17,470 bases of DNA from KLAP211 sp964650085 (lineage in GTDB: Bacteria; Patescibacteriota; Dojkabacteria; J137): positions 1 to 17,470 of the forward strand of contig CAZYSE010000019.1 in NCBI GenBank assembly GCA_964650085.1, written 5' to 3'. The translations under genes were made by a program, and so were the position numbers. The notes beneath the pieces were generated by a model. The model made no database searches and had not been told where the DNA came from. It saw only the letters and a list, made by a program, of their open reading frames with translations. The stretch's first letter is position 1. Every line of letters starts with the position of its first letter. Positions 1 to 8,220 of the stretch are shown piece after piece.

Positions 1-2863
1 CTGTTGTTGCTGCTCCGAATGCGTTAACTGTGGTAGCTCCTGCATTCACTAAGTTGAAAGTTCCTGCAGAAGTAATTAAATCACCTCCATTTACGTTTAC
101 GTCTCCTCCAAATGTTCCATTTCCAGAACAGTCTATGCTTCCTGTTGTTGTATCCATTGTACAACCAGTAGATCCGGATCCTCCTCCGAAGTTTATTGTG
201 TTTGCAGCATCACCCATGTTTATAGTTGTTGCATTTGTTGTGAATAGATTTGCAGTTGCATTAGTTGTTGTAATATCGCCTCCGTTTACTGCTAAATCGT
301 TATTGATAGTTACATCACCTGCATTGCTAATAGACATTTGTGTAACATTATTAGTTTCGAAGTTTAATGCAAAGTTATCGTTAGATCCGAAAGTTACTGG
401 TCCTCCAAAAGTATTTCCTCCATTTAGAAGAACATCTGTAAGATCTACACCATTAAATAGGCCAGTACAATCAATATTTCCTGAACCGTCGATAGTACAA
501 CCAGTTGACGCTACTCCACCCGCTAAGTTTAGGGTAGTTGTAGCTCCAAATGCGTTTACAGTAGTAGCGTTAGTATTTAATAGGTTGAATGTGGCTGCTG
601 TAGTTGTCAGATCTCCTCCATTTACGGCTAAGTCGTTGTTCAATGTAAAGTCTCCTGCTGTCGATAATGTTGCATGAGTTGTACCATTTGTTTCGAATGA
701 TAATGAGAAGTTATCATTAGTTCCTATAACTGCGTTAGCTGAAAATGAGTTTCCTCCTTGTTCAAAGAAGTCTCCAGAAGCACCTCCAACGATGTTTCCA
801 GAACATGTTAAATCTCCCGTTACACCGTTAATAGTACAGCCAGTATCAGCGGAACCTCCCATTAAGTTCAACGTTCCAGTTGCTCCAGTTCTACCAACGT
901 TAAATGTTGTAGCTCCAGCGGATGTAAATACGTTTACAGTAGCAGATGTAGAAGAAATATCTCCACCATTTACTGCAAGATCGTTCGTTAGAATTAAATC
1001 TCCAGAAGTACCATCAAATGTAGCTCTAACTATCGAATCAGTAACAAAGGTTAGATCGGTATCATTGCTTGTAGCAATCAAAGCTGAATCCATTTCTTGA
1101 AAAGCCAAAACTCCCAAGTACTGATTTGCAAAACCGAAAGTTGTACCTACTCCACTAACTCCATAAGATTGAAGTCTAGAAGATGCACTTGAAGTTGAAT
1201 AATCAGAGCTTTGTAGTTCAATTGTTGCTTGGTCTACTTGTGCCGCGTTACCCATTACATCAATATTTGCACCACCGTCTCCTCCATAAACAAACAATCT
1301 ACTATTGTTTCCAATTCCTCCAAAGTTTGTATCAGTTCCTAAAAGAACATCTCCATCATTTTCTATACGTAATGCTGTTTGGTCTGTAGTTTGGCTAAAA
1401 AGATCAAAAGACGATGATCCTGGTCCTAAAGCACCTACTCTCAACTGCCACTCTTGTGTTCCAAGTTGTGTATTTCTCAAAGCCATTAAAGGTCTTGCTC
1501 CTTCTACAGTTACTCCTTTTCTATGAATAATGAATGTTCTTGTAGTTACATTAGCTGTAAATGCAGGAGTAACAGTGAAGTTTGTTCCTGTTCCACCCAC
1601 AGTAACTACTCTAGATTGAGTTGATTGTAAGTTAGGAACAATATAGTCTCCTACGTTAAGTGTTATTACCGCATCAGTTGTGAATGTTGAGTTTCCGTTA
1701 ACTGCTGTCATTGTAGTTGCGCCACTTGTAGAACCTGGTCCACCAGTTACGATATGTACTTGAGACGTAGCGGTTGTAGTTGCAACTCCTAAAGTTCCAT
1801 CGGCTCCTAGTCTCATCTTCTCTGCTCCATTAGTTTCGAAGGCAAGACTGAAGTTATCGTTAGTACCAAGTACTGCTAATGCTCCAAAAGAATCTCCACC
1901 ATCGTGGAAACAAGTTATACATGGGGATCCTGCTAATAGGTCGAATGTCGTTGTACCATCATCGAAATAAAGGTTACTGCCATTAAACCAAAGATCTCCA
2001 GCGTTAGGAGCAACTACATCTACTGCCGCACTTGGAGTTAAATTTAGTTGTGCAGCTGTTGTTGTATTCGCTCCAATATCTAACCATGCTGCTGTAGTAG
2101 CGCCTGCTCCAATTCCAGTAAATCCTCCATTAGCTACTTGGAAAACTGTGGACGACGTATTTTGCAATCTTAATAGATCTGGCGTTCCTGCTCCGTTTTC
2201 GTTGATATTTAATAGTGGATTAGCGGTGTTAGCTGTAGTTTCAAGGTTGATAAGAGTATTAGCACTTGTAGTTGTTTGAACAGCTCCAGGTCTAAATTGT
2301 ACAAAGTCTGCGGAAGTTAAATTATCTAAGTAAGAAGCAGATACTGCATATCTAGCAGAAGCTACGTCTCTAATTTCTACTCTACTAAATGTCTCTGAGA
2401 ATGTTGATGTTCCTGTAGGGTCAAATTCTATTTCTATCCATAGATCTGTAGCACTGAAATCTACTCCACCATTACTTACGCAAGGATCAGCGTTGTCTGT
2501 CCAATTTCCATCTGTTCCTGTATCGCTTACTACATTACATACGCTGTTAATTTCTAGATTGAATATTCCGTTATAGTGTCCAATTTCTGAGTTTATATGA
2601 TCTTCTGAGAAAAGAAGATTACCAGCTGTAGGATCATCATAGATGTTTACTCTAAAGTCACAAGTATCGTTTCCATTTCCTGCTACTACGCATGATGGTG
2701 TTCCTGCATCGATGTTTGTTCCATCTACAAGATTTACTATCTTACTTTGGAAGTTTAGGGTGTTTGATGAGGCTGAAACTGTAGAGGGTACAGAGAGAAG
2801 TATGCCTATAGAAATGGCTATACTAATTACAAGTGATCTTTTTAAAAATAGTTTTATTTTCAC
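1..2863 (-). CDS. Large secreted tail-fibre-like repeat protein, 3' end beyond the window
   Basis: The minus-strand frame is open from a GTG at 2863 to the left edge, about 954 codons without a stop. An in-frame TAA lies 24 bases upstream, and GTG places a good signal peptide first: basic VKIKLFLKR, a hydrophobic core, then a VSA-like cleavage site near residue 31. Residues 32 to about 160 begin with SNTLNFQSKIVN and form a beta-rich N-terminal domain. Next come a TANPLLNINENG type stretch, LWFNGSNLYFDDGTT near 291-310 and a TNDNFSLAFETNGAEKMRL block near 333. From about residue 626 there are Thr/Asn/Gly-rich repeats with the anchor DLAVNGGD. This architecture is known from candidate phyla radiation surface proteins, which often end in an S74-type intramolecular chaperone; that end is not visible here. 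Likely a secreted fibrous adhesin or stalk. The call as a real gene is firm; the function is inferred. Confidence 0.88.
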   Translation of the reverse strand, partial: MKIKLFLKRSLVISIAISIGILLSVPSTVSASSNTLNFQSKIVNLVDGTNIDAGTPSCVVAGNGNDTCDFRVNIYDDPTAGNLLFSEDHINSEIGHYNGIFNLEINSVCNVVSDTGTDGNWTDNADPCVSNGGVDFSATDLWIEIEFDPTGTSTFSETFSRVEIRDVASARYAVSASYLDNLTSADFVQFRPGAVQTTTSANTLINLETTANTANPLLNINENGAGTPDLLRLQNTSSTVFQVANGGFTGIGAGATTAAWLDIGANTTTAAQLNLTPSAAVDVVAPNAGDLWFNGSNLYFDDGTTTFDLLAGSPCITCFHDGGDSFGALAVLGTNDNFSLAFETNGAEKMRLGADGTLGVATTTATSQVHIVTGGPGSTSGATTMTAVNGNSTFTTDAVITLNVGDYIVPNLQSTQSRVVTVGGTGTNFTVTPAFTANVTTRTFIIHRKGVTVEGARPLMALRNTQLGTQEWQLRVGALGPGSSSFDLFSQTTDQTALRIENDGDVLLGTDTNFGGIGNNSRLFVYGGDGGANIDVMGNAAQVDQATIELQSSDYSTSSASSRLQSYGVSGVGTTFGFANQYLGVLAFQEMDSALIATSNDTDLTFVTDSIVRATFDGTSGDLILTNDLAVNGGDISSTSATVNVFTSAGATTFNVGRTGATGTLNLMGGSADTGCTINGVTGDLTCSGNIVGGASGDFFEQGGNSFSANAVIGTNDNFSLSFETNGTTHATLSTAGDFTLNNDLAVNGGDLTTTAATFNLLNTNATTVNAFGATTTLNLAGGVASTGCTIDGSGNIDCTGLFNGVDLTDVLLNGGNTFGGPVTFGSNDNFALNFETNNVTQMSISNAGDVTINNDLAVNGGDITTTNATANLFTTNATTINMGDAANTINFGGGSGSTGCTMDTTTGSIDCSGNGTFGGDVNVNGGDLITSAGTFNLVNAGATTVNAFGAATT
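80..988 (-). repeat. Tandem protein repeats inside the surface-protein gene
   Basis: Four copies of an anchor encoding (N)DLAVNGGD or a variant lie at 959-988, 611-640, 275-304 and 80-106, all on the minus strand. Steps between anchors are 348, 336 and about 195 bases, all close to whole codons (116, 112 and about 65 residues), so the last visible unit is shortened. Each full unit continues with an ATxNL..ATT.N segment, a TGCTI...C segment with two cysteines, and a GSNDNF/GTNDNF..FETN segment. The copies have diverged at the nucleotide level, which suggests old duplication under protein-level selection rather than recent expansion. Confidence 0.85.
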
Positions 2864-3012
2864 GCTGTGCAGGCGTTTAAAATATTAAGTCCATCATACC
2901 TATTCGGTGTAATGTCCTATTGTTTTGTACAAGTGGCTAATATGTATTCAATCATATTTAAAAATTGATGTCAACATTTTCTAAATAAAAATATATTGTT
3001 TGTCAGAATTGT
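2864..3012 (-). promoter_or_regulatory. Upstream region of the surface-protein gene
   Basis: This AT-rich stretch lies between the gyrA terminator and the GTG start at 2863 and holds no open frame of note. A perfect TTGACA is present on the minus strand at 2974-2969, but the hexamers 16-18 bases downstream (for example TTGAAT at 2951-2946) match a -10 poorly. A TATGAT at 2898-2893 would give a leader of about 23 bases but has no fitting -35. No Shine-Dalgarno sequence precedes the GTG. A promoter must lie here if the terminator works, but its exact position is uncertain. Confidence 0.35.
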
Positions 3013-3063
3013 TGAAAAAGAAAAGGCTGCAGATTCAATGTAAAACATTGAACCCACAGCCTT
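3013..3063 (-). terminator. Rho-independent terminator of the gyrBA operon
   Basis: On the minus strand a stem aaggctg (3063-3057) pairs with cagcctt (3029-3023), and inside it ttcaatg pairs with cattgaa around a short loop. The stem is followed directly by a T-rich run (ttttctttttc, 3022-3012). The hairpin starts 13 bases after the gyrA stop codon. The two-part stem and T tract are only correctly oriented for minus-strand transcription. Confidence 0.88.
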
Positions 3064-3076
3064 AATCGTTTTGTGA

Positions 3077-5737
3077 TTAAACTATAGCTACTGCAGCAAC
3101 TGTATCGCCGTCCTTAACTCTAATTAGAATTACTCCAGTGGTTTGTCTGTTTCGCAACGGTAAGTTATTTGTAGGAATCTTAATTCCTTGCCCCTTTGTA
3201 CTTAGAATCAAAAGTTCTCTTTGAGGATGGTCTAAGATTCTAGATACAACTAATTTACCTGTTTTTGAGTTCACTTTAGCTGCAAAAATACCAGATCCAC
3301 CTCTATTTTGAATCGTGAATTGTTTAAGCTCTGTCATCTTACCAAATCCATTCTCTGAAACGGTTAGCATAAATGTTTCTTCCTTTCTGACAATATCCAT
3401 AGAAATTACAACGTCATCATCTTTTAGTTTAATTCCTCGAACCCCTTGTGAAGATCTTCCAGTCTCTCTTACGTCAGATTCTTTAAAGTGGATAGACTTT
3501 GCATCTCTCGAAACAAGAATCGCTGTGTCCTTACCTGTAGTAGGTTTCACCCAGATTAGCTCGTCGCCGTCTGTTAAAGAAATAGCAATTAATCCGTTGG
3601 ATCTAATGTTCTCGTATTCGCTCAATGCGGTTTTCTTTACAGTTCCTTTCTTTGTAGCCATCAATAAGAATTGGTAATCTTTACCAAAATTTTCTTTCTT
3701 AGTTTCTCCTTCTTGAATCTCCTCTTCACCTAAAATACTACCGCTTGCACTTCTAGTTAGAACGCTTGTTACGAGTTCGTTATTAGAGATATTAATCAAG
3801 TTTACAACTGGTAAACCCTTTGCTGTTCGTTGATATTCTGGAATTTCGTATACTTTAAGCGAGTAAACTTTACCCAAGTTTGTAAAGAATAGAATCTCAT
3901 CATGTGTGCTGCAATTGAATACGTGTCTTATGGAATCGTCTTCTTTTGTAGTTGCTCCAATCTTTCCTGTTCCTCCTCTATGCTGTACAGTGTAAGAATC
4001 TCCTTTTATTCTCTTTATGTATCCTTGAGTACTTATCATTACGAAAGCATCCTCTTTAGCAACTAGATCTTCTTCGCTAAATTCATCTACGTCTCCTTTA
4101 AATACTTTGGTTCTTCTTTCATCTCCAAATTTCTCTTTAATTTCACCCAATTCATCTTTAACTATTTTTAGAATAGCCTCAGGAGAACTCAATATCTCGA
4201 TAATTTCTTTAACTCTTTTCTTGATTTCTTTGTATTCGTTTTCGATCTTTTCTCTTTCAAGAGCAGCAAGCTTTCTCAATTGCATGTCTAAGATAGCCTG
4301 CGCTTGAATCTCTGACAATTTGAATTTCTTCATTAAAGCTTCTTTAGCAATCTCTGCGTCTGCAGATTTTCTAATGGTTGCGATAACTTCATCTAAATGG
4401 TCTAAAGCAATCATCAAACCTTCTAAAATATGCTCTCTTTCTTTAGCTTTACCTAGCTCATGTTCGTTTCTTCTTATTACAATTTCTTGTCTATGAGTTA
4501 CGAAGTGTTCTAAGTATTCTCGTAAAGTTAATAGCTTTGGTTCGCCATTAACTAAAGCAAGCATATTTGCATTGAATGATTTCTGAAGTTCAGTATATTT
4601 GTATAGCTGATTTTCTACTGTTTTTGGTTTAGCTTCTTTCTTTAACTCAACAACAATTCTAATTCCTTCTCTATTAGATTCATCTCTTAAGTCTGAAATA
4701 CCTTCAACTTTTTTGTCTTTATAAAGCTGAGCAATCTTAGCAAGCAACATTGACTTGTTAACTTGGTAAGGTAATTGCGTAATGATAATTCTGAATTTAC
4801 CTCCCTTCATCTCGTCGATTTCTGAAACAGCTCTCATCACAATTCCACCTCTACCTGTTTCGTAAACAGCTTGAATATTCTTTTGGTTGAACATGTGAGC
4901 ACCTGTAGGGAAATCTGGTCCCTTAATATCCTTCATTAATTCCTCAATCGTTATATCAGATGAGAATTTATGGAATCTACCTTTAGGTAACTTTTCTATA
5001 TCAGCAATTGTAATTATGTCTTTTGAATAATCAATTTTTAGCTTTTTTATCTCATCAAAACTCCAAAGATTACCATGATCAATAGTTCTTATTGTTGCAT
5101 TAATAACTTCTGTTAGGTTATGTGGTGGGATTTTTGTTGCCATTCCTACCGCAATACCCTCTCCTCCGTTGATTAGAAGGTTTGGAATTCCTGTAGGTAA
5201 AATTGCTGGTTCTGTTTCGTTACCGTCGTAGTTAGGATTGTAATCAACTGTGTTTTCAACACCTTCAAGCATCTTAGCGCCTAACTTTGAAAGTCTAGCT
5301 TCAATATATCTGGCAGCCGCTGCTGGGTCTCCGTCGATAGATCCGTAGTTTCCTTGTCCTTCAACTAGTACATATCTCATGTTGAAGTCTTGAGCCATTC
5401 TCACAAGTGCATCGTTGATTGAGGCATCTCCGTGAGGGTGGTATTTACCCATAGTATCTCCAGAAATTCTAGCTACCTTTTTGTATGAAGAACCAGGCAT
5501 GATACCCATCTTATACATGGAGTAAAGAATTCTTCGGTGAACAGGTTTTAGACCGTCTCTTACATCTGGAAGTGCTCTTGCAACAATAACGCTCATGGCG
5601 TAACTGATGTAGCTTTGCTTGAGCTCAGTAACAATATCTTGATTAATAATGTTTTTTGTCTCTAAATGTTCTTGAACTGGAGTTAGTAGCTCTGGTACTT
5701 CATTAGTATCTTGGTCCTCTGGGTTTTCGTTTTCCAT
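3077..5737 (-). CDS. gyrA: DNA gyrase subunit A
   Basis: GyrA is the breakage-reunion subunit of the A2B2 gyrase that introduces negative supercoils using ATP. The 886 residues match the usual length of about 800-900. An acidic N-terminal tail precedes the winged-helix and tower domain. The quinolone-binding segment has GKYHPHGDASIND (97-109) and the catalytic tyrosine is Y144 in AARYIEARL. The position equal to E. coli Ser83 is Ala105, and Asp87 is kept as Asp109. The C-terminal beta-pinwheel carries a GyrA box, QHRGGTG (585-591), with His in place of the usual second Arg; the box argues for GyrA over ParC. About 38 extra residues sit at 222-260 compared with E. coli. The ATG lies 3 bases after the gyrB stop, so the two are co-transcribed, and a terminator follows. 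Confidence 0.97.
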   Translation of the reverse strand: MENENPEDQDTNEVPELLTPVQEHLETKNIINQDIVTELKQSYISYAMSVIVARALPDVRDGLKPVHRRILYSMYKMGIMPGSSYKKVARISGDTMGKYHPHGDASINDALVRMAQDFNMRYVLVEGQGNYGSIDGDPAAAARYIEARLSKLGAKMLEGVENTVDYNPNYDGNETEPAILPTGIPNLLINGGEGIAVGMATKIPPHNLTEVINATIRTIDHGNLWSFDEIKKLKIDYSKDIITIADIEKLPKGRFHKFSSDITIEELMKDIKGPDFPTGAHMFNQKNIQAVYETGRGGIVMRAVSEIDEMKGGKFRIIITQLPYQVNKSMLLAKIAQLYKDKKVEGISDLRDESNREGIRIVVELKKEAKPKTVENQLYKYTELQKSFNANMLALVNGEPKLLTLREYLEHFVTHRQEIVIRRNEHELGKAKEREHILEGLMIALDHLDEVIATIRKSADAEIAKEALMKKFKLSEIQAQAILDMQLRKLAALEREKIENEYKEIKKRVKEIIEILSSPEAILKIVKDELGEIKEKFGDERRTKVFKGDVDEFSEEDLVAKEDAFVMISTQGYIKRIKGDSYTVQHRGGTGKIGATTKEDDSIRHVFNCSTHDEILFFTNLGKVYSLKVYEIPEYQRTAKGLPVVNLINISNNELVTSVLTRSASGSILGEEEIQEGETKKENFGKDYQFLLMATKKGTVKKTALSEYENIRSNGLIAISLTDGDELIWVKPTTGKDTAILVSRDAKSIHFKESDVRETGRSSQGVRGIKLKDDDVVISMDIVRKEETFMLTVSENGFGKMTELKQFTIQNRGGSGIFAAKVNSKTGKLVVSRILDHPQRELLILSTKGQGIKIPTNNLPLRNRQTTGVILIRVKDGDTVAAVAIV

Positions 5738-5740
5738 ATT

Positions 5741-7654
5741 TTATAGGTCTATATCTGCATAAATACTATTAGCTTCAATGAATTTTTTTCTAGGTGCAAC
5801 CTCTTCACCCATCAAAACATCAAACATTTTATTCGCTTCTTCTGCATCTCCGATTGTAACTCGTTTCAAAATTCTTGTTTCTGGGTTCATTGTTGTTTCC
5901 CAAAGTTGTTCTGGATTCATTTCTCCCAAACCCTTAAATCGTTGAATATTAGGTGCTTTTGTAGACTTCCTGCTTTTTAATAACGCTTCTTTTGCTTCAT
6001 CGTCTTTTACCCAAACGCTATCGTTTGCACTAAAAATAACCTTGTACAAAGGTGGCTGAGACATGTAAACATGACCGCCTTCTAGAATTGGTTTAAAGAA
6101 TCGATAGAACAAAGTCAAAAGCAATGTATTAATGTGGTTTCCGTCTACGTCCGCATCGGCCATGAGCACAATTGTGTGGTATCTAAGCTTAGAAATATCT
6201 AAACTTTCTCCAATTCCAACGCCTAAAGCTCTAATTAAGTCACTAATTTCGTTGTTAGCTAAAACTTTATCTAATCTATACTTCTCTACATTCAATGGTT
6301 TTCCTCTTAGTGGGAAAATAGCTTGAATGTGTCTATCTCTACCCTGTTTTGCAGATCCACCAGCAGAGTCTCCCTCTACAATCATTAATTCTGAGTCAGC
6401 AGGATTTCTACTCGAGCAGTCTGCTAGTTTTCCAGGAAGCCCTCCTCCTTCGAATACTCCCTTTCGGATAACTGCTTCTCTAGCAGCCTTAGCTGCAGAT
6501 CTAGCTTTGTTAGCTAAGATAACCTTATTTAAGACGTTTCGTCCATCTGTTGGGTTTTCTTTTAGAAAGACTTTTAACTCTTCTTCAACAACTTTTCTAA
6601 CAGCCTGTGTTACTTCTGCGTTATTTAATTTTCCTTTAGTTTGACCTTCAAATTGGGGGTCTGCAAGCTTAACCGCTATCGCTGCTGTTAATCCTTCTCT
6701 TACATCATCACCCGATAGTTTAACTTCTTTATCCTTTTCTGTTCCAAACTCTTCCAGGTAAGCATTTATGCTCTTTGTAAGTGCCATTCTTAAGCCAGAA
6801 ACATGAGTTCCACCATCAGGTGTGATCACATTATTAGCAAAAGCGTATTCACTAGATTGGATATCATCTGTAAATTGAAGTGCTACCTCAACTTCGATAT
6901 CATCCATGATCTTTTTTGTGTGGAACACGTTCTTATGAATTGTCTTCTGATCTTTGTTTAAGTGTCTAACGTAAGATTTAAGTCCTCCCTCAAAATGAAA
7001 GGCAAAAAAATCCTCTTCTCCATTTCTTCGTTCTAAGATTTCAAATGTAATTGCTCCGTTTAAGTAAGCATTCTGTCTAACTCTTTGCATGATTGTCTTG
7101 TATGCAAAGTTAGTGGTACTAAAAATTGAAGCATCTGGCATAAATGTTACCTTTGTACCAGTTTCTTTAGTTGTTCCAATCTCTTTTACCTTAGCGTCGG
7201 GAACTCCAATTTTATAGCTTTGGAAGTAAATCTTTCCATTCTTATGTACTTCTATTTTGCACCATTCGCTTAATGCGTTTACAACAGAAAGTCCAACTCC
7301 GTGAAGCCCAGCACTAACCTTGTAAGTGTTTTTGTCGAATTTTCCTCCAGCGTGAAGAACCGTAGCGGCTAATTCAAGCGCGCTGACTTTCTCTACAGGG
7401 TGAATATCTACAGGGATTCCTCTTCCATTGTCTTCGATAGTTACAGAACCATCTTCATTTAATGCAAGTGAAATTTTTGAGGCATAACCGGCTAGAGCTT
7501 CGTCAATTCCGTTATCTAAAATCTCCCAAATTAAGTGGTGTAATCCAGCATCGTCTGTTCCTCCGATGTACATGGCTGGTCTCTTTCGAACCGCCTCTAA
7601 TCCTTTAAGGACAGTGATATTGGACGCATTGTAGTCTGTGTTTTTCTTTTCCAT
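5741..7654 (-). CDS. gyrB: DNA gyrase subunit B
   Basis: GyrB is the ATPase subunit of gyrase. At 637 residues it has the short form without the long insertion of enterobacterial GyrB. The GHKL ATPase domain shows E44 and N48 in WEILDNGIDEA, EDNGRGIP (74-81) and the ATP lid SAGLHGVGLSVVN (114-126). The TOPRIM domain shows the metal-binding glutamate in VEGDSAGGSA (E427) and DADVDG (500-505). FKGLGEMNPEQLW (573-585) and the C-terminal GEEVAPRKKFIE complete the family pattern. KPLN and YRLD replace the more usual KILNVEKA region. The ATG at 7654 fits the family N-terminus (RKRPAMYIGGT at 24-34). A promoter-like sequence just upstream leaves almost no leader. gyrA follows after 3 bases. Confidence 0.97.
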   Translation of the reverse strand: MEKKNTDYNASNITVLKGLEAVRKRPAMYIGGTDDAGLHHLIWEILDNGIDEALAGYASKISLALNEDGSVTIEDNGRGIPVDIHPVEKVSALELAATVLHAGGKFDKNTYKVSAGLHGVGLSVVNALSEWCKIEVHKNGKIYFQSYKIGVPDAKVKEIGTTKETGTKVTFMPDASIFSTTNFAYKTIMQRVRQNAYLNGAITFEILERRNGEEDFFAFHFEGGLKSYVRHLNKDQKTIHKNVFHTKKIMDDIEVEVALQFTDDIQSSEYAFANNVITPDGGTHVSGLRMALTKSINAYLEEFGTEKDKEVKLSGDDVREGLTAAIAVKLADPQFEGQTKGKLNNAEVTQAVRKVVEEELKVFLKENPTDGRNVLNKVILANKARSAAKAAREAVIRKGVFEGGGLPGKLADCSSRNPADSELMIVEGDSAGGSAKQGRDRHIQAIFPLRGKPLNVEKYRLDKVLANNEISDLIRALGVGIGESLDISKLRYHTIVLMADADVDGNHINTLLLTLFYRFFKPILEGGHVYMSQPPLYKVIFSANDSVWVKDDEAKEALLKSRKSTKAPNIQRFKGLGEMNPEQLWETTMNPETRILKRVTIGDAEEANKMFDVLMGEEVAPRKKFIEANSIYADIDL

Positions 7655-7691
7655 ACCTGACCATTTTAACCTAAAGATCCTATTTTTTGAA
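7655..7691 (-). promoter_or_regulatory. Likely gyrB promoter with nearly no leader
   Basis: On the minus strand TTCAAA (7691-7686) and TAAAAT (7668-7663) are separated by exactly 17 bases and match the sigma-70 consensus at 4/6 and 5/6 positions. Transcription would begin 6-8 bases after the -10, that is at 7656-7654, at or within two bases of the gyrB ATG. A leaderless or near-leaderless gyrB message is inferred. Confidence 0.5.
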
Positions 7692-7701
7692 CAAATTTGT
7701 T
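7690..7701. repeat. 12-base perfect palindrome beside the gyrB -35
   Basis: aacaaatttgtt is its own reverse complement and overlaps the last two bases of the proposed gyrB -35 element. It could be an operator, but a 6+6 palindrome is not rare in AT-rich DNA of this length. Confidence 0.35.
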
Positions 7702-7719
7702 TACTTAAATCTAAACTTT

Positions 7720-8220
7720 TTAATTTTCTATTGTAATGTAAGCTAATCGCAAGTTTTTGAACTTTAGAAAGCGTAACATTCGCTCAATTTTTTCTAAGTT
7801 TGATAAATCTTGAGCAAATTCTAAGGAATCTAGTAGCTTTTGAAAGTGAAATCCATTCGGGTTTTCTTCTGCGCAATCTATCCAGATTTCGATTGTTGAA
7901 CTATCTCTCAAACGGAATACTTCGAATTTTAAATCAGCCCATAGCTTTTTAAGTGCAGTGTGCGATCGTAGTTTATGAGCTAATTTGTCATTTTCAATAG
8001 TTAGCGAGACATCAATAGGTAGCTGTTTTTGAATTACAACTATTGAAATAAAATTTAGTAGTGCTAATAAACTTATGTAGGTTTTCCCGTTCATCCTAAC
8101 TAGGTATTTCGGAGATTCATCCATAAACCTATATATTGACCGTAGAAAATCCTGATTAGGATTGAAAGGTAATTCAACAGATGCTGTTAGGGGCGGAGGG
8201 CTATTCGAATCCTCAATCAT
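7720..8220 (-). CDS. Unrecognised 166-residue protein, coupled to the 770-residue gene
   Basis: I do not recognise a family. The protein starts with a Pro/Ser-rich stretch (residues 1-23), then RSIYRFMDESPKYLV, a hydrophobic helix at about 46-64 (KTYISLLALLNFISIVVIQ) that could be one membrane span or a buried helix, alternating strand-like segments (IDVSLTIEND, STIEIWID), and a basic C-terminus rich in Leu and Phe. There is one cysteine (C116). The ATG is part of an ATGA overlap with the stop of the upstream 770-residue gene, so the two are translationally coupled and probably work together. The clean overlap supports this start. gyrB begins 65 bases downstream with its own likely promoter. 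Confidence 0.72.
   Translation of the reverse strand: MIEDSNSPPPLTASVELPFNPNQDFLRSIYRFMDESPKYLVRMNGKTYISLLALLNFISIVVIQKQLPIDVSLTIENDKLAHKLRSHTALKKLWADLKFEVFRLRDSSTIEIWIDCAEENPNGFHFQKLLDSLEFAQDLSNLEKIERMLRFLKFKNLRLAYITIEN

Noticed and set aside
30..1526. Several long plus-strand open frames rich in Pro, Val and Ser
   Set aside because: They are antisense shadows of the repeat region of the minus-strand surface protein. Their Pro/Val-rich pattern is the complement of the Gly/Thr/Asn codons, and none has a start context or domain.
1..2863. Prophage tail module
   Set aside because: The protein resembles phage tail fibres, but it has a signal peptide and no capsid, terminase, portal or integrase gene is nearby.
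3077..7654. Topoisomerase IV (parC/parE) instead of gyrase
   Set aside because: The A subunit carries a recognisable, if altered, GyrA box and a full-length pinwheel domain, which ParC lacks.
8217..8219. TGA read as glycine, as in Gracilibacteria and Absconditabacteria
   Set aside because: TGA never occurs inside the long genes, GGN codons serve all glycines, and the single terminal TGA forms a normal ATGA overlap with the next start.
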